Shown here: positions 36,118 to 46,010 of the stretch, one piece after another
How positions within the stretch are numbered: the first letter of the stretch is position 1
Layout: each line of letters begins with the position of its first letter
Assembly (NCBI GenBank): GCA_963741135.1
Contig: CAVUHC010000008.1
Location: 372,001 to 436,000 of the forward strand
Source of the DNA: Gp6-AA40 sp963741135
GTDB lineage: Bacteria > Acidobacteriota > Vicinamibacteria > Vicinamibacterales > UBA2999
Direction: 5' to 3'
Length of the DNA: 64,000 nucleotides
Program-made: the position numbers and the translations under genes
The notes under the pieces: model-generated
Seen by the model: the letters and a program-made list of their open reading frames with translations, nothing else
Database searches by the model: none
What the model was told of the DNA's origin: nothing

Positions 36118-38076
36118 CTATGTCAGCTCCATCAGCCAGACGTCGCCCCTGAAGTCGCCGAGCACGAGGATGATCTGATCGGGCGTGGCGATTGGCGCAG
36201 TGCCTGGAAGGTACGCGGGCATCAGCATTTCGGTTGACGCGTACACCGCAATCGGTTCGCCTTCCACCAGTCCTGATGCGGAGGCGAAATGCCGCGCACG
36301 AACGGCGCTACGAACCAACGGGTTCGTGCCCGTGGGCGTGTAATACAGCAACCGCCCGTCCGCAGACCAGAAGGGATGGCTCGCGGAGCGATCCACCACC
36401 ACCCACTCTGACTCTGGAATCGGCTGTTCCCGGAACGGAGAGACAAACACACTGGCCGGTTCGCCCGGACGCGATGCATCGAACGCGATCCATCGTCGAT
36501 CCGGCGACAACCGCGGATTGCTGACCGACCGTTCGGCGCTCTCCAGCAGCTCATGCTGGTCTCCAGTTTCCGTATCGATGAGCGCAATCGAGTTCAGGCG
36601 CGCAAAACGTTCGATGATGAGCCGGCGTTCATCCACCCATTCGCGCGGCCGGCCGCCGCAATCGTCACCCAGCGTTCGCCAGGTCCCGTCGGGCAGGCAG
36701 GCGACGAAGATGGGCCGCAACGCGCGCCCGCCTCCCGGCATCCTCATGCCGTACGCCAGCAGGCTTCCGCTTGGCGAGATCGCTGGATACCCCTTCGCGC
36801 CGGCAGGTCCCTCGGCGAGAACCCTCTCCGAGCCCGTTCGGAGATCTCTCAGGAATACGTCGCCGTTTCCGAGCCGAAACGAGAAATAGGCGAGCGTTCG
36901 GAAGTCGTTCGTGACCGACAAATAGCCCAGAGGAGACGGGCCTCGCGTCATCCGGCGCAGCGGACCATGCGCGATGCCACTCGCCGCATCCAATGCCACT
37001 GACCAGAGATTCGCGTCTGCGCGGCTGCTGAGGAACGCCAGGCGCCCGGCGGCGGCCGTGGGAAGCCACGCCGACTCACTGCCTGCCGTCAGCCGCTCCG
37101 GCGCACCCGCTGGCTGGAACGTCGACGCCACGAGTCGCTGCCGGTAGAGACTGACACCCTGAGCCCCAGCCGCCGAGAACACCAGCGAGTCATCCACCCA
37201 CGCCGCCCCGGTGGGCACGGTGAACATTCCTGCCTCGCGGAACCGCTGGACCAACCCGGTGTTGGTCGGGGAACCGCCGTCCATCGGCACGATCCACCAA
37301 TCCGCCTCGAGCGCCGGATCCGGACGGGCATGGACGAGCACGGACCGGCTGTCCGGCAACCACGTCGCGCACGCCACATCGACCATTTCAGACGCGACCG
37401 TTCGAAAACCGGCGCCGCCGCGGGCAGCGATCCGGATGCCGGCGGCGTCGTGCGGGACACACGCGAGCCAGAGACCATCGGGGGAAATCCGGCCGCGACT
37501 CGCGCCTCGTTGCAGGAGCCGCGGTTCACCTCCAAGCGTCGGAACCTCGTACACATTCGGACCCGAATCGTCGCTGGCGGTAAAAATGATTCGGGTGTCT
37601 TCCGGTGAGAACGAGAGATGCGAATACTCGCGCTCACCGTTCGTCAACCGCAATGCCGCGCCGCCAATCTGCTGAATCCAGATCTGCGGCGTCGTCCCGT
37701 CCTGCCCGGCATCCGAGACATAGGCGATCAGGCGTGCGTCGGACGAGAGCGCCGGCCAGCTGGTCAGGGCCGCCGTCCACGTCACTCGTTCGAGACGGGG
37801 CGCAACCGGCGCGTCAACGGCGTCAGAGGTCGAGGGGGCGGCGAGCGTGAGTCGCCGGCTTTCCCACCACGCGGCCAGCTCTTCTCGTCGCGCGTAGATG
37901 CTGCCGCGCTTTTCGTGGGCGAGGCGATGCACGGGCAGCCCCTCCTCACGCTCCCATCGCTGCACGGTACGGATGCCCCGGCCGAGATACGCGGCAATCT
38001 CCTTCCAGGAGTCGAGCCGACCCTCAGGGGCTCGTCAGACCCCTGCGTCGGTTTGCGCCTGGGGGTCGTCGTGCAT
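36118..38076 (-). pseudogene. HTH (MerR/excisionase-like) regulator with TolB/WD40-like propeller, one frameshift
   Basis: The N-terminus from ATG 38076 reads MHDDPQAQTDAG. After one shift near 38035 it continues as a small HTH domain, GRLDSWKEIAAYLGRGIRTV then QRWEREEGLPVHRLAHEKRG and SIYARREELAAWWESR. The remaining about 550 residues are repeated propeller blades, for example LSSDARLIAYVSDAGQ, FSPEDTRIIFTASDDSG, LSPDRRWIAFDASRPG and WSADGRLLYYTPTG. Acidobacteria often pair such a DNA-binding head with a sensor propeller. No membrane helix separates the two parts, unlike in the kinase at 22013. A double-hairpin repeat lies just downstream. Confidence 0.78.
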
Positions 38077-38213
38077 GAAGGCGACAGGATAGCGCAGACA
38101 CACGCCAAAACACGCCACACCGTCTGTGGCATCTCGTTGCGCTTGAGCAGCGGAAAATCGCGCCGCACACTGGGCTCACGCTCAATACAGGGCGTTCTTC
38201 AAGGAGGTGCATC

Positions 38214-38741
38214 GTGACGAAATTGTTGTTCGTGGTACTCACCGTGGGGCTGCTCACCAGCCAGGGATCGCAGGCAGCTGTCCGCCGAAGCGCGGAGCGC
38301 GAAGGTGGATCGAAGCGAGAGTCGATTCAAGGCGTATGGCAGGCCGTGGAAGTGACGATCACGGGACCTGGAGCCCGCACGATCGCCATCCCCGAACCGC
38401 GACCCAACCTGACCATCATCACGGCCAGGCACTACAGCCGGGTCGAGGACCAGTCCGAAAGGCCACGTCCCATTCCCGCGGACGTGACAAAGGCGAGCGC
38501 CGACGAGTTGCGGGCGGTGTGGGGGCCATTCGTCGGCGAAGCCGGCACATATGAGGTGACCGCTGACAATCGAATCACGATGCGACCGATCGCCGCGAAG
38601 AACCCGGCGGTGATGGGTCCGGGAGTGTTCATTACCTACTCCTACAAGCTGGATGGCAACACGATGTGGGTGACCCAACAGCGAAACCAGAATGGCCCCT
38701 TCGCCAATCCAGTCACGGTCAAGGTCGTGCGCGTCGAATGA
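38214..38741 (+). CDS. Secreted lipocalin-like protein
   Basis: A 175-residue exported protein starting at GTG 38214, with AAGGAGGT ideally placed upstream. The signal is LLFVVLTVGLLTSQGSQA. The mature part looks like a lipocalin-type beta barrel: SIQGVWQAVEVTITGPGART, LTIITARHYSRVED, GTYEVTADNRITMRPIAAKN and VFITYSYKLDGNTMWVTQQR. Such proteins bind small hydrophobic ligands, but the ligand is unknown. It is divergent from the HTH-propeller regulator (137 bp apart), which might control it; that is inference. Confidence 0.78.
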   Translation: MTKLLFVVLTVGLLTSQGSQAAVRRSAEREGGSKRESIQGVWQAVEVTITGPGARTIAIPEPRPNLTIITARHYSRVEDQSERPRPIPADVTKASADELRAVWGPFVGEAGTYEVTADNRITMRPIAAKNPAVMGPGVFITYSYKLDGNTMWVTQQRNQNGPFANPVTVKVVRVE

Positions 38742-38777
38742 TCTTCCACGGCGGCGTCATCGCGCACCTCAGCGCGG

Positions 38778-38845
38778 CGCGGACCCTACGGGGTCCGCGA
38801 GGCGAGCCTTGGAAGGCTAGCCCCGCGAGGAGCGTGACGCTCGCC
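38778..38845. repeat. Double-hairpin repeat
   Basis: A perfect 9-bp hairpin CGCGGACCC-TACG-GGGTCCGCG at 38778-38799, then an imperfect second hairpin to about 38827. The tail AGGAGCGTGACGCTCGCCTG is different from the copy at 35971. It lies between convergent genes. Confidence 0.7.
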
Positions 38846-38875
38846 TGTGCCACTGAAGGTGAAGTTGGCTGGCCA

Positions 38876-39736
38876 TCATTGTCCGGGGCGCGGGGTTGTA
38901 TAGGTGGTCGACGTGTCGACGGTGAACTTGCGATAGTTCGAGAACTCCGACACGCCGCGCAGCCGCAGTCGCCTGAGCAGCATCACTCGCGCACTGGCAG
39001 TCCACGTCACTTCCGCCGGCAGCCACACTTCATCGTTTACCTTCTTTCGCTGATACGTAGCCACCGTACCCTTGTGCACCCGCGCCAGCAGGCCGAGGCC
39101 GAACGAGAGGTCGTCGATGGCCTCGATCTCGACACGGACCAGCTCGTAGTCAGCTTCACTGACCCAGGCGCGCGCCTTGAAGTGGCGCATGATCTTCCCG
39201 TCGTCGGTGAGCGGCTTCGCGCCTGGGATCGGTGTCAGCGTGGCGACGATGGTGTCGTGGCCGTCGAGCGATTCCCGCCGCAGCATGCGGATGTCGTAGA
39301 TGTGGAAGATGTCGTCCACGGCCGCGGAATACTCGCGTCGTGCCTTGTCCTGCTCGCGCGTGGTCTTCGTGCGCTCCGATGGGATCGACAACTTTCGCGC
39401 GTAGTCCTCGACCTCTTTTTGACGCGAGCGATCCCGCTTTGCCAGGTCGCCGGCAGGCACGGGCCGGCCGTTTTCCTCGATGAGGCGCCGGTACCGCTCT
39501 TCACCCGGAAGGCCTGGGTAAACCTCGAACACCTTCACCGAACGGTCTTTCGACCGCCCTGATGCGTCGAGCTTCTGCTCGGTACGTTTTTCGATGAAGG
39601 TGTAGCCGCTCTGGCGCTCCTCATCCGTGGCGAGATGGCGCTTCACCTGCTCGGCAAACGCGTCCTGGTCGGGAAGAGGCCGATCCTGCGCGGCTGGGGT
39701 AGCGAGTACGATCAGGGCGAGCACGACCGCGCGCAT
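38876..39736 (-). CDS. Secreted protein of unknown function
   Basis: A 286-residue exported protein; the signal is MRAVVLALIVLATPAAQ. The N-terminal half is charged and helical (FAEQVKRHLATDEERQSGYT, EKRTEQKLDASGRSKDRSVK). The C-terminal half is beta-rich (ARAWVSEADYELVRVEIEAI, GTVATYQRKKVNDEVWLPAE), reminiscent of LolA/LppX-like half-barrels but not assignable. The ending YTTPRPGQ follows a strand. Convergent with the lipocalin-like gene, and divergent from 39835 with a 98-bp gap that could hold both promoters. Confidence 0.65.
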   Translation of the reverse strand: MRAVVLALIVLATPAAQDRPLPDQDAFAEQVKRHLATDEERQSGYTFIEKRTEQKLDASGRSKDRSVKVFEVYPGLPGEERYRRLIEENGRPVPAGDLAKRDRSRQKEVEDYARKLSIPSERTKTTREQDKARREYSAAVDDIFHIYDIRMLRRESLDGHDTIVATLTPIPGAKPLTDDGKIMRHFKARAWVSEADYELVRVEIEAIDDLSFGLGLLARVHKGTVATYQRKKVNDEVWLPAEVTWTASARVMLLRRLRLRGVSEFSNYRKFTVDTSTTYTTPRPGQ

Positions 39737-39834
39737 ATTGGATTATCGCACCGCGAAGAAGGCGAAAAGGGGCGGCCCGCCCGCTATAATGCCGACCACA
39801 TCAACTACGAAGTGACCGGAAGCGGAGCGTTCCG

Positions 39835-40704
39835 ATGAGATTGCACCAGACGGTGATGGCTTTGGGGATCGGCGTGGCGCTCGCATCGCTGCCGGCCCCG
39901 CTGTCTGGCCAGGGCGCCGCGCCCCAGCGGCCGGTATCGCCCAGGCCGTGGCCCCCGGCGCTGACGCCCGACGGGCAGCCCGACGTGCAGGGGTCCTGGC
40001 GCCCTGTCATCGGCGGGACGCAATCCGTGGACCCCGCGAAGAGCAGTGCGGCGGACTTCGAAGAGCGGACAGGCGGGGTCGTAAAGCCCAATCCGAGCCG
40101 GATTGTGGACCCGCCAGACGGCCACATTCCGTATCAGCCGTGGGCGTCTGCGCTGCAGAAGAAACTCGAGGTCGCGTACGAAAATCCGACCAGGCCTGAG
40201 CACATTGATACGCAGACGCGGTGCCTGTTGGGACCAGTGCCCCGCCTGTACTATTTCCCGACGTTTCAGATTATTCAAACTGCCGGTAGTGTTGTGTTCG
40301 TCTGGGATGAGTATCACGCGTTTCGGGTCATCCCTCTGGACGGCCGACCGCACGTCGGAGCGAACATGAAGCTCTGGATGGGCGATGCGCGTGGTCGTTG
40401 GGAAGGAAACACCCTGGTGGTGGACACCACCAATCTCAACGCGAAATCGCGATTCGACGTCATCGGTGATTTTTTCAGCGACAACGCGCACATCGTGGAG
40501 CGCTTCATCTTCGTCGACGCCAACACGATGAATTACGAAGCGACAATCACCGATCCGACCGTGTTTACCCGACCGTGGACGATGCGCGTCGCTCAGAGGC
40601 GCATGCCGGACGAAGAGTTTTGGGAGTGGGCGTGTCACGAAGGTGATCGCGACACGGAACGCACGTCGACCGGGACCGCAGACTCCGACACCGACAAGAA
40701 ATAG
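39835..40704 (+). CDS. Secreted protein with GRWEGNTLVVDTT signature
   Basis: A 289-residue exported protein (signal VMALGIGVALASLPAPLSGQ). The single signature GDARGRWEGNTLVVDTTNLN at about 183-202 is followed by HIVERFIFVDANTMNYEATI and TDPTVFTRPWTMRVAQRR. This corresponds to one half of the duplicated protein at 13170. The end EEFWEWACHEGDRDTE is acidic and carries a Cys/His pair. The function of this acidobacterial family is unknown to me. It is followed 12 bp later by the VOC gene, so the two are likely one operon. Confidence 0.72.
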   Translation: MRLHQTVMALGIGVALASLPAPLSGQGAAPQRPVSPRPWPPALTPDGQPDVQGSWRPVIGGTQSVDPAKSSAADFEERTGGVVKPNPSRIVDPPDGHIPYQPWASALQKKLEVAYENPTRPEHIDTQTRCLLGPVPRLYYFPTFQIIQTAGSVVFVWDEYHAFRVIPLDGRPHVGANMKLWMGDARGRWEGNTLVVDTTNLNAKSRFDVIGDFFSDNAHIVERFIFVDANTMNYEATITDPTVFTRPWTMRVAQRRMPDEEFWEWACHEGDRDTERTSTGTADSDTDKK

Positions 40705-40716
40705 AAGGAGGCATCC

Positions 40717-41558
40717 GTGAAGACAAATGTGCTCGTAGCTTTGTTGTTCGTTTCGACGCTGACCGCGGGCACCGCGGCTGCGCAATCGGCCCCGTTCAAC
40801 CAGGTCGGTGTGACCATGGGTCACTGGCACATCGCCTCGAAGGATGTGGAGGCGAACAAGAAACTCTTTCTTGCCATGGGCGGCAAGTTGTACATGCCCG
40901 GCGGAAACCCGCTGATCATGTTCCCGGGGCTCTTTATCAATTTGAACCTCGGCACCGAAAAAGGGGATGGCGCCACCGTGGGTTCGGTGGTGAACCATGT
41001 CGGCTTCATCGTCGACAACGTCCAGCAGCGGGTCGCCCAGTGGAAGGCTGCGGGCGTGACGGTGCTCCCGGGGGCGTGCTCCCGGCGGCGGGCAACCGGC
41101 TGGACCAGGCTTACGTCGTGACGCCGGACGGCGTGCGCATGGAAATCCTGGAAGACAAGACGCAGTCGATGCCGATCCGCAACGAACATATCCACTTGTC
41201 CCTGACAGCAGCCGAAGTTCCCAAAGCTCAGGCCTGGTATGCGAAGACCTTCGGTGGGAAAGCGGGCACCCGCAACGACCAGCCGATAGTGGACCTTCCG
41301 GGAGTGCAGATTCGGTTCGCGCAGGCCGACACGAAGCAGGCGCCGACTCGAGGGCGCGTGCTCGACCACATCGGTTTCGACGTGAAGGACCACGCAGCCT
41401 TCGTGAAGAAGCTCGAGGCGGAAGGCATCAAGCTCGACGAACCGGTTCGCAAGAGTCCGACCGGCAGCACCATCACCTACATCACCGATCCCTGGGGTAC
41501 CCGCATCGAGATTGTTCAACGGGCGCCGCTGGGGCCGCAGGTTCCGGCGACGAACTAA
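40717..41558 (+). pseudogene. Secreted double VOC-domain (glyoxalase/dioxygenase-fold) protein, one frameshift
   Basis: An exported protein with signal TNVLVALLFVSTLTAGTAAA and two VOC modules: GVTMGHWHIASKDVEANKKL to NHVGFIVDNVQQRVAQWKAA, then NEHIHLSLTAAEVPKAQAWY to LDHIGFDVKDHAAFVKKLEA and WGTRIEIVQRAPLG. His and Glu ligands in GHWHIA, RMEILED and IHLSL are as expected for a metal site. One extra base in a G run near 41070, inside a 10-bp direct repeat (GTGCTCCCGG), splits it after VLPG. The start is GTG 40717 with AAGGAGG upstream. Confidence 0.75.
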
Positions 41559-41590
41559 CCGTCCGCCTGGTGACCGGGGCGCGCGCGTGC

Positions 41591-41613
41591 ATGGCCGGGT
41601 TTGACCCGGCCAT
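41591..41613. other. Perfect hairpin after the VOC gene
   Basis: ATGGCCGGGT-TTG-ACCCGGCCAT is a 10-bp perfect stem, 33 bp after the VOC stop. There is no T-tract. It may be a factor-independent stop of weak type or another repeat hairpin. Confidence 0.5.
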
Positions 41614-41687
41614 CCGCGCTCCCCGCAAGGCGTCGTAACGGCTGAACTCCGCTCCCTCTGGCGCGCGTTCACGTGGAGAAAACGTCT

Positions 41688-42597
41688 ATGACGAGATCGG
41701 TGCTTCTCGCAATCGCTTTCGCTTTCATCGCTGCCATCAGCTCGGCCCAGACGCCGGCAGCACCCGATCCCCTCGCGATCGGCGGCAAGGACACCGCGTG
41801 GTTCATGGACCGGGTCGGACGGCCGGATACCGACAGCGAGCCGCAAGCCCCGTTCAAGATCATGGGCAATGTCTACTATGTCGGGGCGAACAACATCGCT
41901 TCGATTCTGGTCGCCACCCCGCAGGGCCACATCCTCCTCGACACCGGCACCCAGAAGATGGCGGCGGTCGTATTCCCCAACATCGTCAAGCTCGGATTCA
42001 AGCCGGCCGACATCAAGGTGATGCTGATCTCCCACGCGCACTACGACCACATGGAGACGATGGAGACCATTCGACGCATCACCGGAGCCACGGTAGCGGC
42101 CCTGGAGGCCGAGGTCCCCGCCCTGGTCAGCGGCCACGACCTGAGTTCTAACGAGACCTGGGGCCAGGAACCGATCCAGGTCGGGCGTGTCCTCAAGAGC
42201 GGAGAGGACATCAGCCTGGGAGGGTCCACGATCAAGGCGATCTGGACGCCCGGCCACACGCTCGGCGCCGCCGCCTACTTCATCACCACGCGGGAAGACG
42301 GGAGGACCTATCAGATCGTCTACGGCGGCCCTCCCGGGCCGATCACCGGCGATCCGAAATACGACACCCGTCCGGAGGACGCGTTCAATTCCTACAAGGC
42401 CCTGCGCGCGATGAATCCAGACATTCTGATCTCCGGCCACCCGCAAGGATCTCTTCAAGGGCAAGCTGGATGCGCTGTGGGCCAACAAGCGCCCGAGCCC
42501 GCTGGCCCTGGCGCCCGGGCAATGGGCGAAGATGATCGACGACTCTGAGGGCACCTTCAAAAAACGCCTGGCCGAATCGACCGCTCCGGCGCGCTGA
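41688..42597 (+). pseudogene. Subclass B3-like metallo-beta-lactamase-fold protein, one frameshift
   Basis: An exported MBL protein (signal LLAIAFAFIAAISSAQ). It follows the B3 layout closely: LISHAHYDHMETMETIRRIT (HxHxDH), a middle His in TPGHTLGAAAYF, and the third site in GDPKYDTRPEDAFNSYKALR ... DILISGHPQ. The final part, in another frame after a lost base near 42446, reads LFKGKLDALWANKRPSPLAL and ends AESTAPAR at TGA 42595-42597. B3 enzymes hydrolyse beta-lactams, but many relatives act on other substrates, so resistance cannot be claimed. ATG 41688 has TGGAGA upstream. The M20 peptidase gene follows by 15 bp. Confidence 0.78.
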
Positions 42598-42612
42598 CTT
42601 CAGGAGGCCTCG

Positions 42613-44217
42613 ATGACTCGCGCAGGACGTACGGTGATCGCGGTTGTGTCGCTCGTGCTCGGTGCCAGCCCCGCATTTGCCCAGGCCGACGCCAAGCGGG
42701 CAGCCTACAAGGCCGACGCCGCCAAAAGCGTCGACGAGATGTCAAAGCTCGCGCAGGAGATGGTGGACACGGTGTTCAGCTTCGGTGAGCTCGGCTTCCA
42801 GGAAGTCGAAACGTCGAAGTACCTGACCGGCCTTCTCGAGAAGTACGGCTTCAAGGTCCAGCGCGGGGTGGCGGGCATCCCCACGGCGTGGGTGGCCACG
42901 TGGGGCTCTGGCAAGCCAGTGATCGCGATGGGCTCGGACATTGACGGCATCCCGCAGGCGTCGCAGAAGCCCGGCGTGGCGTTTCGCGACCCGATCATCG
43001 AGGGCGCGCCTGGCCACGGCGAGGGCCACAACACCGGCATGCCGCTCAATATCGTCGCCGCCCTGGCCGTCAAGCGAATCATGGAGCGCGACAAGCTGCC
43101 CGGCACGCTCATGCTCTGGCCCGGGGTGGCGGAAGAGCAGCTCGGGTCGAAGGCGTGGTACGTCCGCGATGGCGTGTTCAAGGACGTCGACGTGACGCTC
43201 TTCGCGCACGTCAGCGACAACCTGCGCGTGTCGTGGGGCGACGTCAGTCCCGGCAACGGACTCGTGTCGGTGGAGTACACCTTCGAGGGCGAGACGGCGC
43301 ACAGTGCGAGCGCCCCGTGGCGCGGCCGTTCGGCGCTCGATGCCGTCGAGCTGATGAACACCGGCTGGAACTACCGACGTGAGCACCTCCGTCTCTCGCA
43401 GCGCTCGCACTATGTGGTCACCGATGGCGGCGACCAGCCCAACGTGGTGCCCCGAACGGCGAGTGTCTGGTACTTCTTCCGTGAAACCAATCAGCCGCAC
43501 ATCCAGGAGATGTGGGACATCGGCAACAAGATGGCCGAGGGCGCCGCGCTCATGACCAACACCAAGTGGACGTCGCGCGTCCTGGGCACGGCCTATCCGC
43601 AGCACATGAACAAGGTCGTGGCCGAAACGATGTACGAGAACATCACGGCGGTGGGCCTCCCCGAATGGAGCGGCGCCGACCAGACCCTGGCCAAGGCTCT
43701 GCAAAAGGAACTGGGGAACGCGACCGTCGACGGTCTGGCGACGAAGCTCGAGGAGCTTAGAGGCCCGGCGAAACCAGAGGACAACATCGGCGGCGGCTCC
43801 GATGACGTCGGCGACATCTCCTGGAACGTGCCCACCGTGACGCTGCGCTACCCGTCCAATATCCCAGGGTTACCCGGGCACAACTGGTCGAGTGCCATCG
43901 CCAGCGCCACGCCCATCGCCCACAAGGGCGTGGTAGCCGGCGCGAAGGTGCAGGCCATGACCGTGCTCGACCTGCTGACCCGGCCCGAGCTCGTGACGCA
44001 GGCCTGGGATTATTTCAGGAACGTGCAGACCAAAGAGCGGAAGTACATCCCGTTCATTACGAAGGACACGCCGCCCGCCACACATCTGAATGCGAACATC
44101 CTGGCCCAGTACCGCGAGCAGATGAAGAAGTACTACTACGACCCGGCGAAGTACTCGACCTACCTCGAGCAGCTCGGAATCACGTACCCCACCGTCCGGA
44201 CATCGCCGCAACGCTGA
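42613..44217 (+). CDS. Secreted M20-family amidohydrolase (AbgB-like)
   Basis: A 534-residue exported M20 metallopeptidase (signal VIAVVSLVLGASPAFAQ). Motifs: IAMGSDIDGIP (metal Asp), PGHGEGHNTGMPL (His ligand), GVAEEQLGSKAW (catalytic Glu pair), a dimerisation/lid domain (VSVEYTFEGETAHSASAPWR, RSALDAVELMNTGWNYRREH) and a late ligand region (VVPRTASVWYFFRE, PGHNWSSAIAS). Family members cleave aminoacyl amides such as p-aminobenzoyl-glutamate; the substrate here is not defined. The ATG follows CAGGAGGCCTCG. It is cotranscribed with the MBL gene. Confidence 0.87.
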   Translation: MTRAGRTVIAVVSLVLGASPAFAQADAKRAAYKADAAKSVDEMSKLAQEMVDTVFSFGELGFQEVETSKYLTGLLEKYGFKVQRGVAGIPTAWVATWGSGKPVIAMGSDIDGIPQASQKPGVAFRDPIIEGAPGHGEGHNTGMPLNIVAALAVKRIMERDKLPGTLMLWPGVAEEQLGSKAWYVRDGVFKDVDVTLFAHVSDNLRVSWGDVSPGNGLVSVEYTFEGETAHSASAPWRGRSALDAVELMNTGWNYRREHLRLSQRSHYVVTDGGDQPNVVPRTASVWYFFRETNQPHIQEMWDIGNKMAEGAALMTNTKWTSRVLGTAYPQHMNKVVAETMYENITAVGLPEWSGADQTLAKALQKELGNATVDGLATKLEELRGPAKPEDNIGGGSDDVGDISWNVPTVTLRYPSNIPGLPGHNWSSAIASATPIAHKGVVAGAKVQAMTVLDLLTRPELVTQAWDYFRNVQTKERKYIPFITKDTPPATHLNANILAQYREQMKKYYYDPAKYSTYLEQLGITYPTVRTSPQR

Positions 44218-44338
44218 GAGCAGTGGCGTTGGAGAGGGGATGCAGGTGTTCTGCCCCGATCGAGAGCCTTCGGCGAGCTAGGGCGCAGACCTTGTGAGCT
44301 CGAGCACGAATCGCACCTCGCAGGACGCGAGCGTGCGG

Positions 44339-45049
44339 TTACCGACCAGACGCCTCTCGCTTGAGTGTGATCGGCCCACTCGACACGCCTTGCGTCCATG
44401 AGCCGGTTAACTCTGTGTGATCGGCACTGAGTGTGACGGCGTAGCTTCCCTCCACCACGTCAAACGCGAGCGTCACCTTCGATCCCTTTTGCGTAATTGT
44501 CGCGACGGGGATTACGAGCGATCCTTCATCAAGGTTGGTCAGGGTGCCCGTCGATCTGCCGTTTGCGTCATTCGCGAGCCTCAGCACAACGCGCATCCAA
44601 CTCCCGTTGGCCACGACCGTGCCGTTCCAGGTGCCTTCCAGGCCCTTCGTGATCGGTGGGCTCGTGTGGAGGGGGTAAATCTTTGCGGGACCGCTCCGCG
44701 TTAACGTGAACCGGAACAGGTAGTCCTCGATTGAGTAAGCGCCTGAGATCGTGTTGCCGTCTGGTGACAGCGCTCCGGCGAAACGCTGATCTGTTCGCGC
44801 CTCGAACGTGATGGAGGTGCCATTCACATCAACCTTCGACAGCGGCACACCGAGCAGCTTCTGCGAGGGAGTGCTGATCGTGCCGGAAAACAAGCCCGAT
44901 GGGGATCTTATGAAATCAACCTCGACGCCGATCTCCATCGTCGGCAGGTCGACGGTGCCGACCCAATGGCCTGACGGATCTGCGGATTGAGCGTAGGTCG
45001 CCGGCGCGGAGAGCAGGAGAGCGGCAAGGACGAGCAGGGCGCCGAGCAT
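44339..45049 (-). CDS. Secreted two-repeat beta protein
   Basis: A 236-residue exported protein (signal GALLVLAALLLSAPATYAQ). It consists of two similar halves, each starting with a GHWVGTVDLP- or GTWNGTVVAN-type strand and including GTISTPSQKLLGVPLSKVDV or GTLTNLDEGSLVIPVATITQ, and an LSPDGNTISGAYS- or LSADHTELTGSWT-type turn. The pattern suggests a duplicated beta-sandwich or lipocalin-like module. ATG 45049 has GGAGGCAAT upstream. The methyltransferase gene lies upstream by 13 bp on the same strand, so the pair is an operon. Function unknown. Confidence 0.7.
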   Translation of the reverse strand: MLGALLVLAALLLSAPATYAQSADPSGHWVGTVDLPTMEIGVEVDFIRSPSGLFSGTISTPSQKLLGVPLSKVDVNGTSITFEARTDQRFAGALSPDGNTISGAYSIEDYLFRFTLTRSGPAKIYPLHTSPPITKGLEGTWNGTVVANGSWMRVVLRLANDANGRSTGTLTNLDEGSLVIPVATITQKGSKVTLAFDVVEGSYAVTLSADHTELTGSWTQGVSSGPITLKREASGR

Positions 45050-45062
45050 ATTGCCTCCGATT

Positions 45063-45860
45063 CTAGGATGTCACGAAGATCAGTTCGCCTGGATACTTCG
45101 ATCCAAACGGGGTTCGATCGAAATCCGCATAGATCTGCTCGATTCTGAATCCGAGCCGGATGAGGAGATGTTCCATCTCGAACTTGAAGGTATTCCGCAT
45201 GGAGAACCCATGCACCACCCGCTCGACATGACCATCGGGACGGGTGACGTAATAGATCAACTCGTGATCCGTCACCTGGTTCAATCGGTCATGCCGAAGG
45301 ATCTTCGACCGGCGCTGAACATGGCGACCATCGGGTAGTGAAAAGGGCGGTTCCGTTTCGATCTCCACGCCGAGTTCCGTGTTGACCAGCAGTTCCAGGG
45401 ATGGGTTGAAGAGATCGACGATGAATCGACCATCCTCCGCAAGGTGCCGACGAACAGATGTCAAACAGGCGATCTGATCTTCAACCGTCAGGAGGTGCTG
45501 GAACGGTCTGAACGGAATCGTGATGAGCGCGAACGTGCGTCCCAGGTCGAAATCGCGCATGTCAGCGTGTATGAGTGTGACGCGTGAGCGAACGCTTTGT
45601 GGTTCACGTTCGAGGGATGCCGCGCAGCGTTCCAGCATCCGCGGGGACCCATCGATACCGACAATCGTTGCGCCGGCCTTTGCGGTCGGGATGAGCACAC
45701 GTCCAGAGCCGCATCCGAGTTCCAGGATCTGGCCCTTCACCCGAGTCGCTTCCTCCACGTAGAAGGCGATGTCCCCTCTCTCGCGATACAGGGTGACGTG
45801 ATCGTAGAGGTCCGCTGAAACCGCGTAGTCGTCTTCGGAGGTCAGTGTGCGTTCGGGCAC
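45063..45860 (-). CDS. Class I SAM-dependent methyltransferase
   Basis: A 265-residue cytoplasmic methyltransferase. Motif I is GQILELGCGSGRVLIPTAKA (about 43-62). The acidic loop GIDGSPRMLERC binds the ribose, HADMRDFDLG is motif II, and the Rossmann domain closes with LAEDGRFIVDLFNP. The C-terminal strands (DHELIYYVTRPDGHVERVVH, FEMEHLLIRLGFRIEQIYAD) are typical of the Methyltransf_25-type group. The start is GTG 45860. The methyl acceptor is unknown. Confidence 0.87.
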   Translation of the reverse strand: MPERTLTSEDDYAVSADLYDHVTLYRERGDIAFYVEEATRVKGQILELGCGSGRVLIPTAKAGATIVGIDGSPRMLERCAASLEREPQSVRSRVTLIHADMRDFDLGRTFALITIPFRPFQHLLTVEDQIACLTSVRRHLAEDGRFIVDLFNPSLELLVNTELGVEIETEPPFSLPDGRHVQRRSKILRHDRLNQVTDHELIYYVTRPDGHVERVVHGFSMRNTFKFEMEHLLIRLGFRIEQIYADFDRTPFGSKYPGELIFVTS

Positions 45861-45904
45861 GTCGTTTCACCTTGTCGGAAAAATCATACGCGCGCCCATT
45901 GATG

Positions 45905-45930
45905 AGGACCAGACCTGCGGTCTGGCCCTC
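45905..45930. terminator. Hairpin between the methyltransferase and DUF genes
   Basis: CCAGACC-TGC-GGTCTGG extends to GAGG/CCTC with one mismatch, giving a 12-bp stem. It sits 80 bp after the stop of the gene at 46011 (minus strand) and before the next start. No clear T-tract, so rho-independent function is uncertain. Confidence 0.4.
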
Positions 45931-46010
45931 AGTGAACGACCCCCATTACTGTTCGGTATCCCTGGTGGTTCTCTCAGGACTCGCGGTGACATGATCGTCG
46001 TGGTGTCTGG

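Noticed and set aside
41040..41110. Programmed ribosomal frameshift in the VOC gene
   Set aside because: No slippery heptamer or downstream structure is evident. The extra base lies in a G run within a 10-bp direct repeat, which suits error or slippage.
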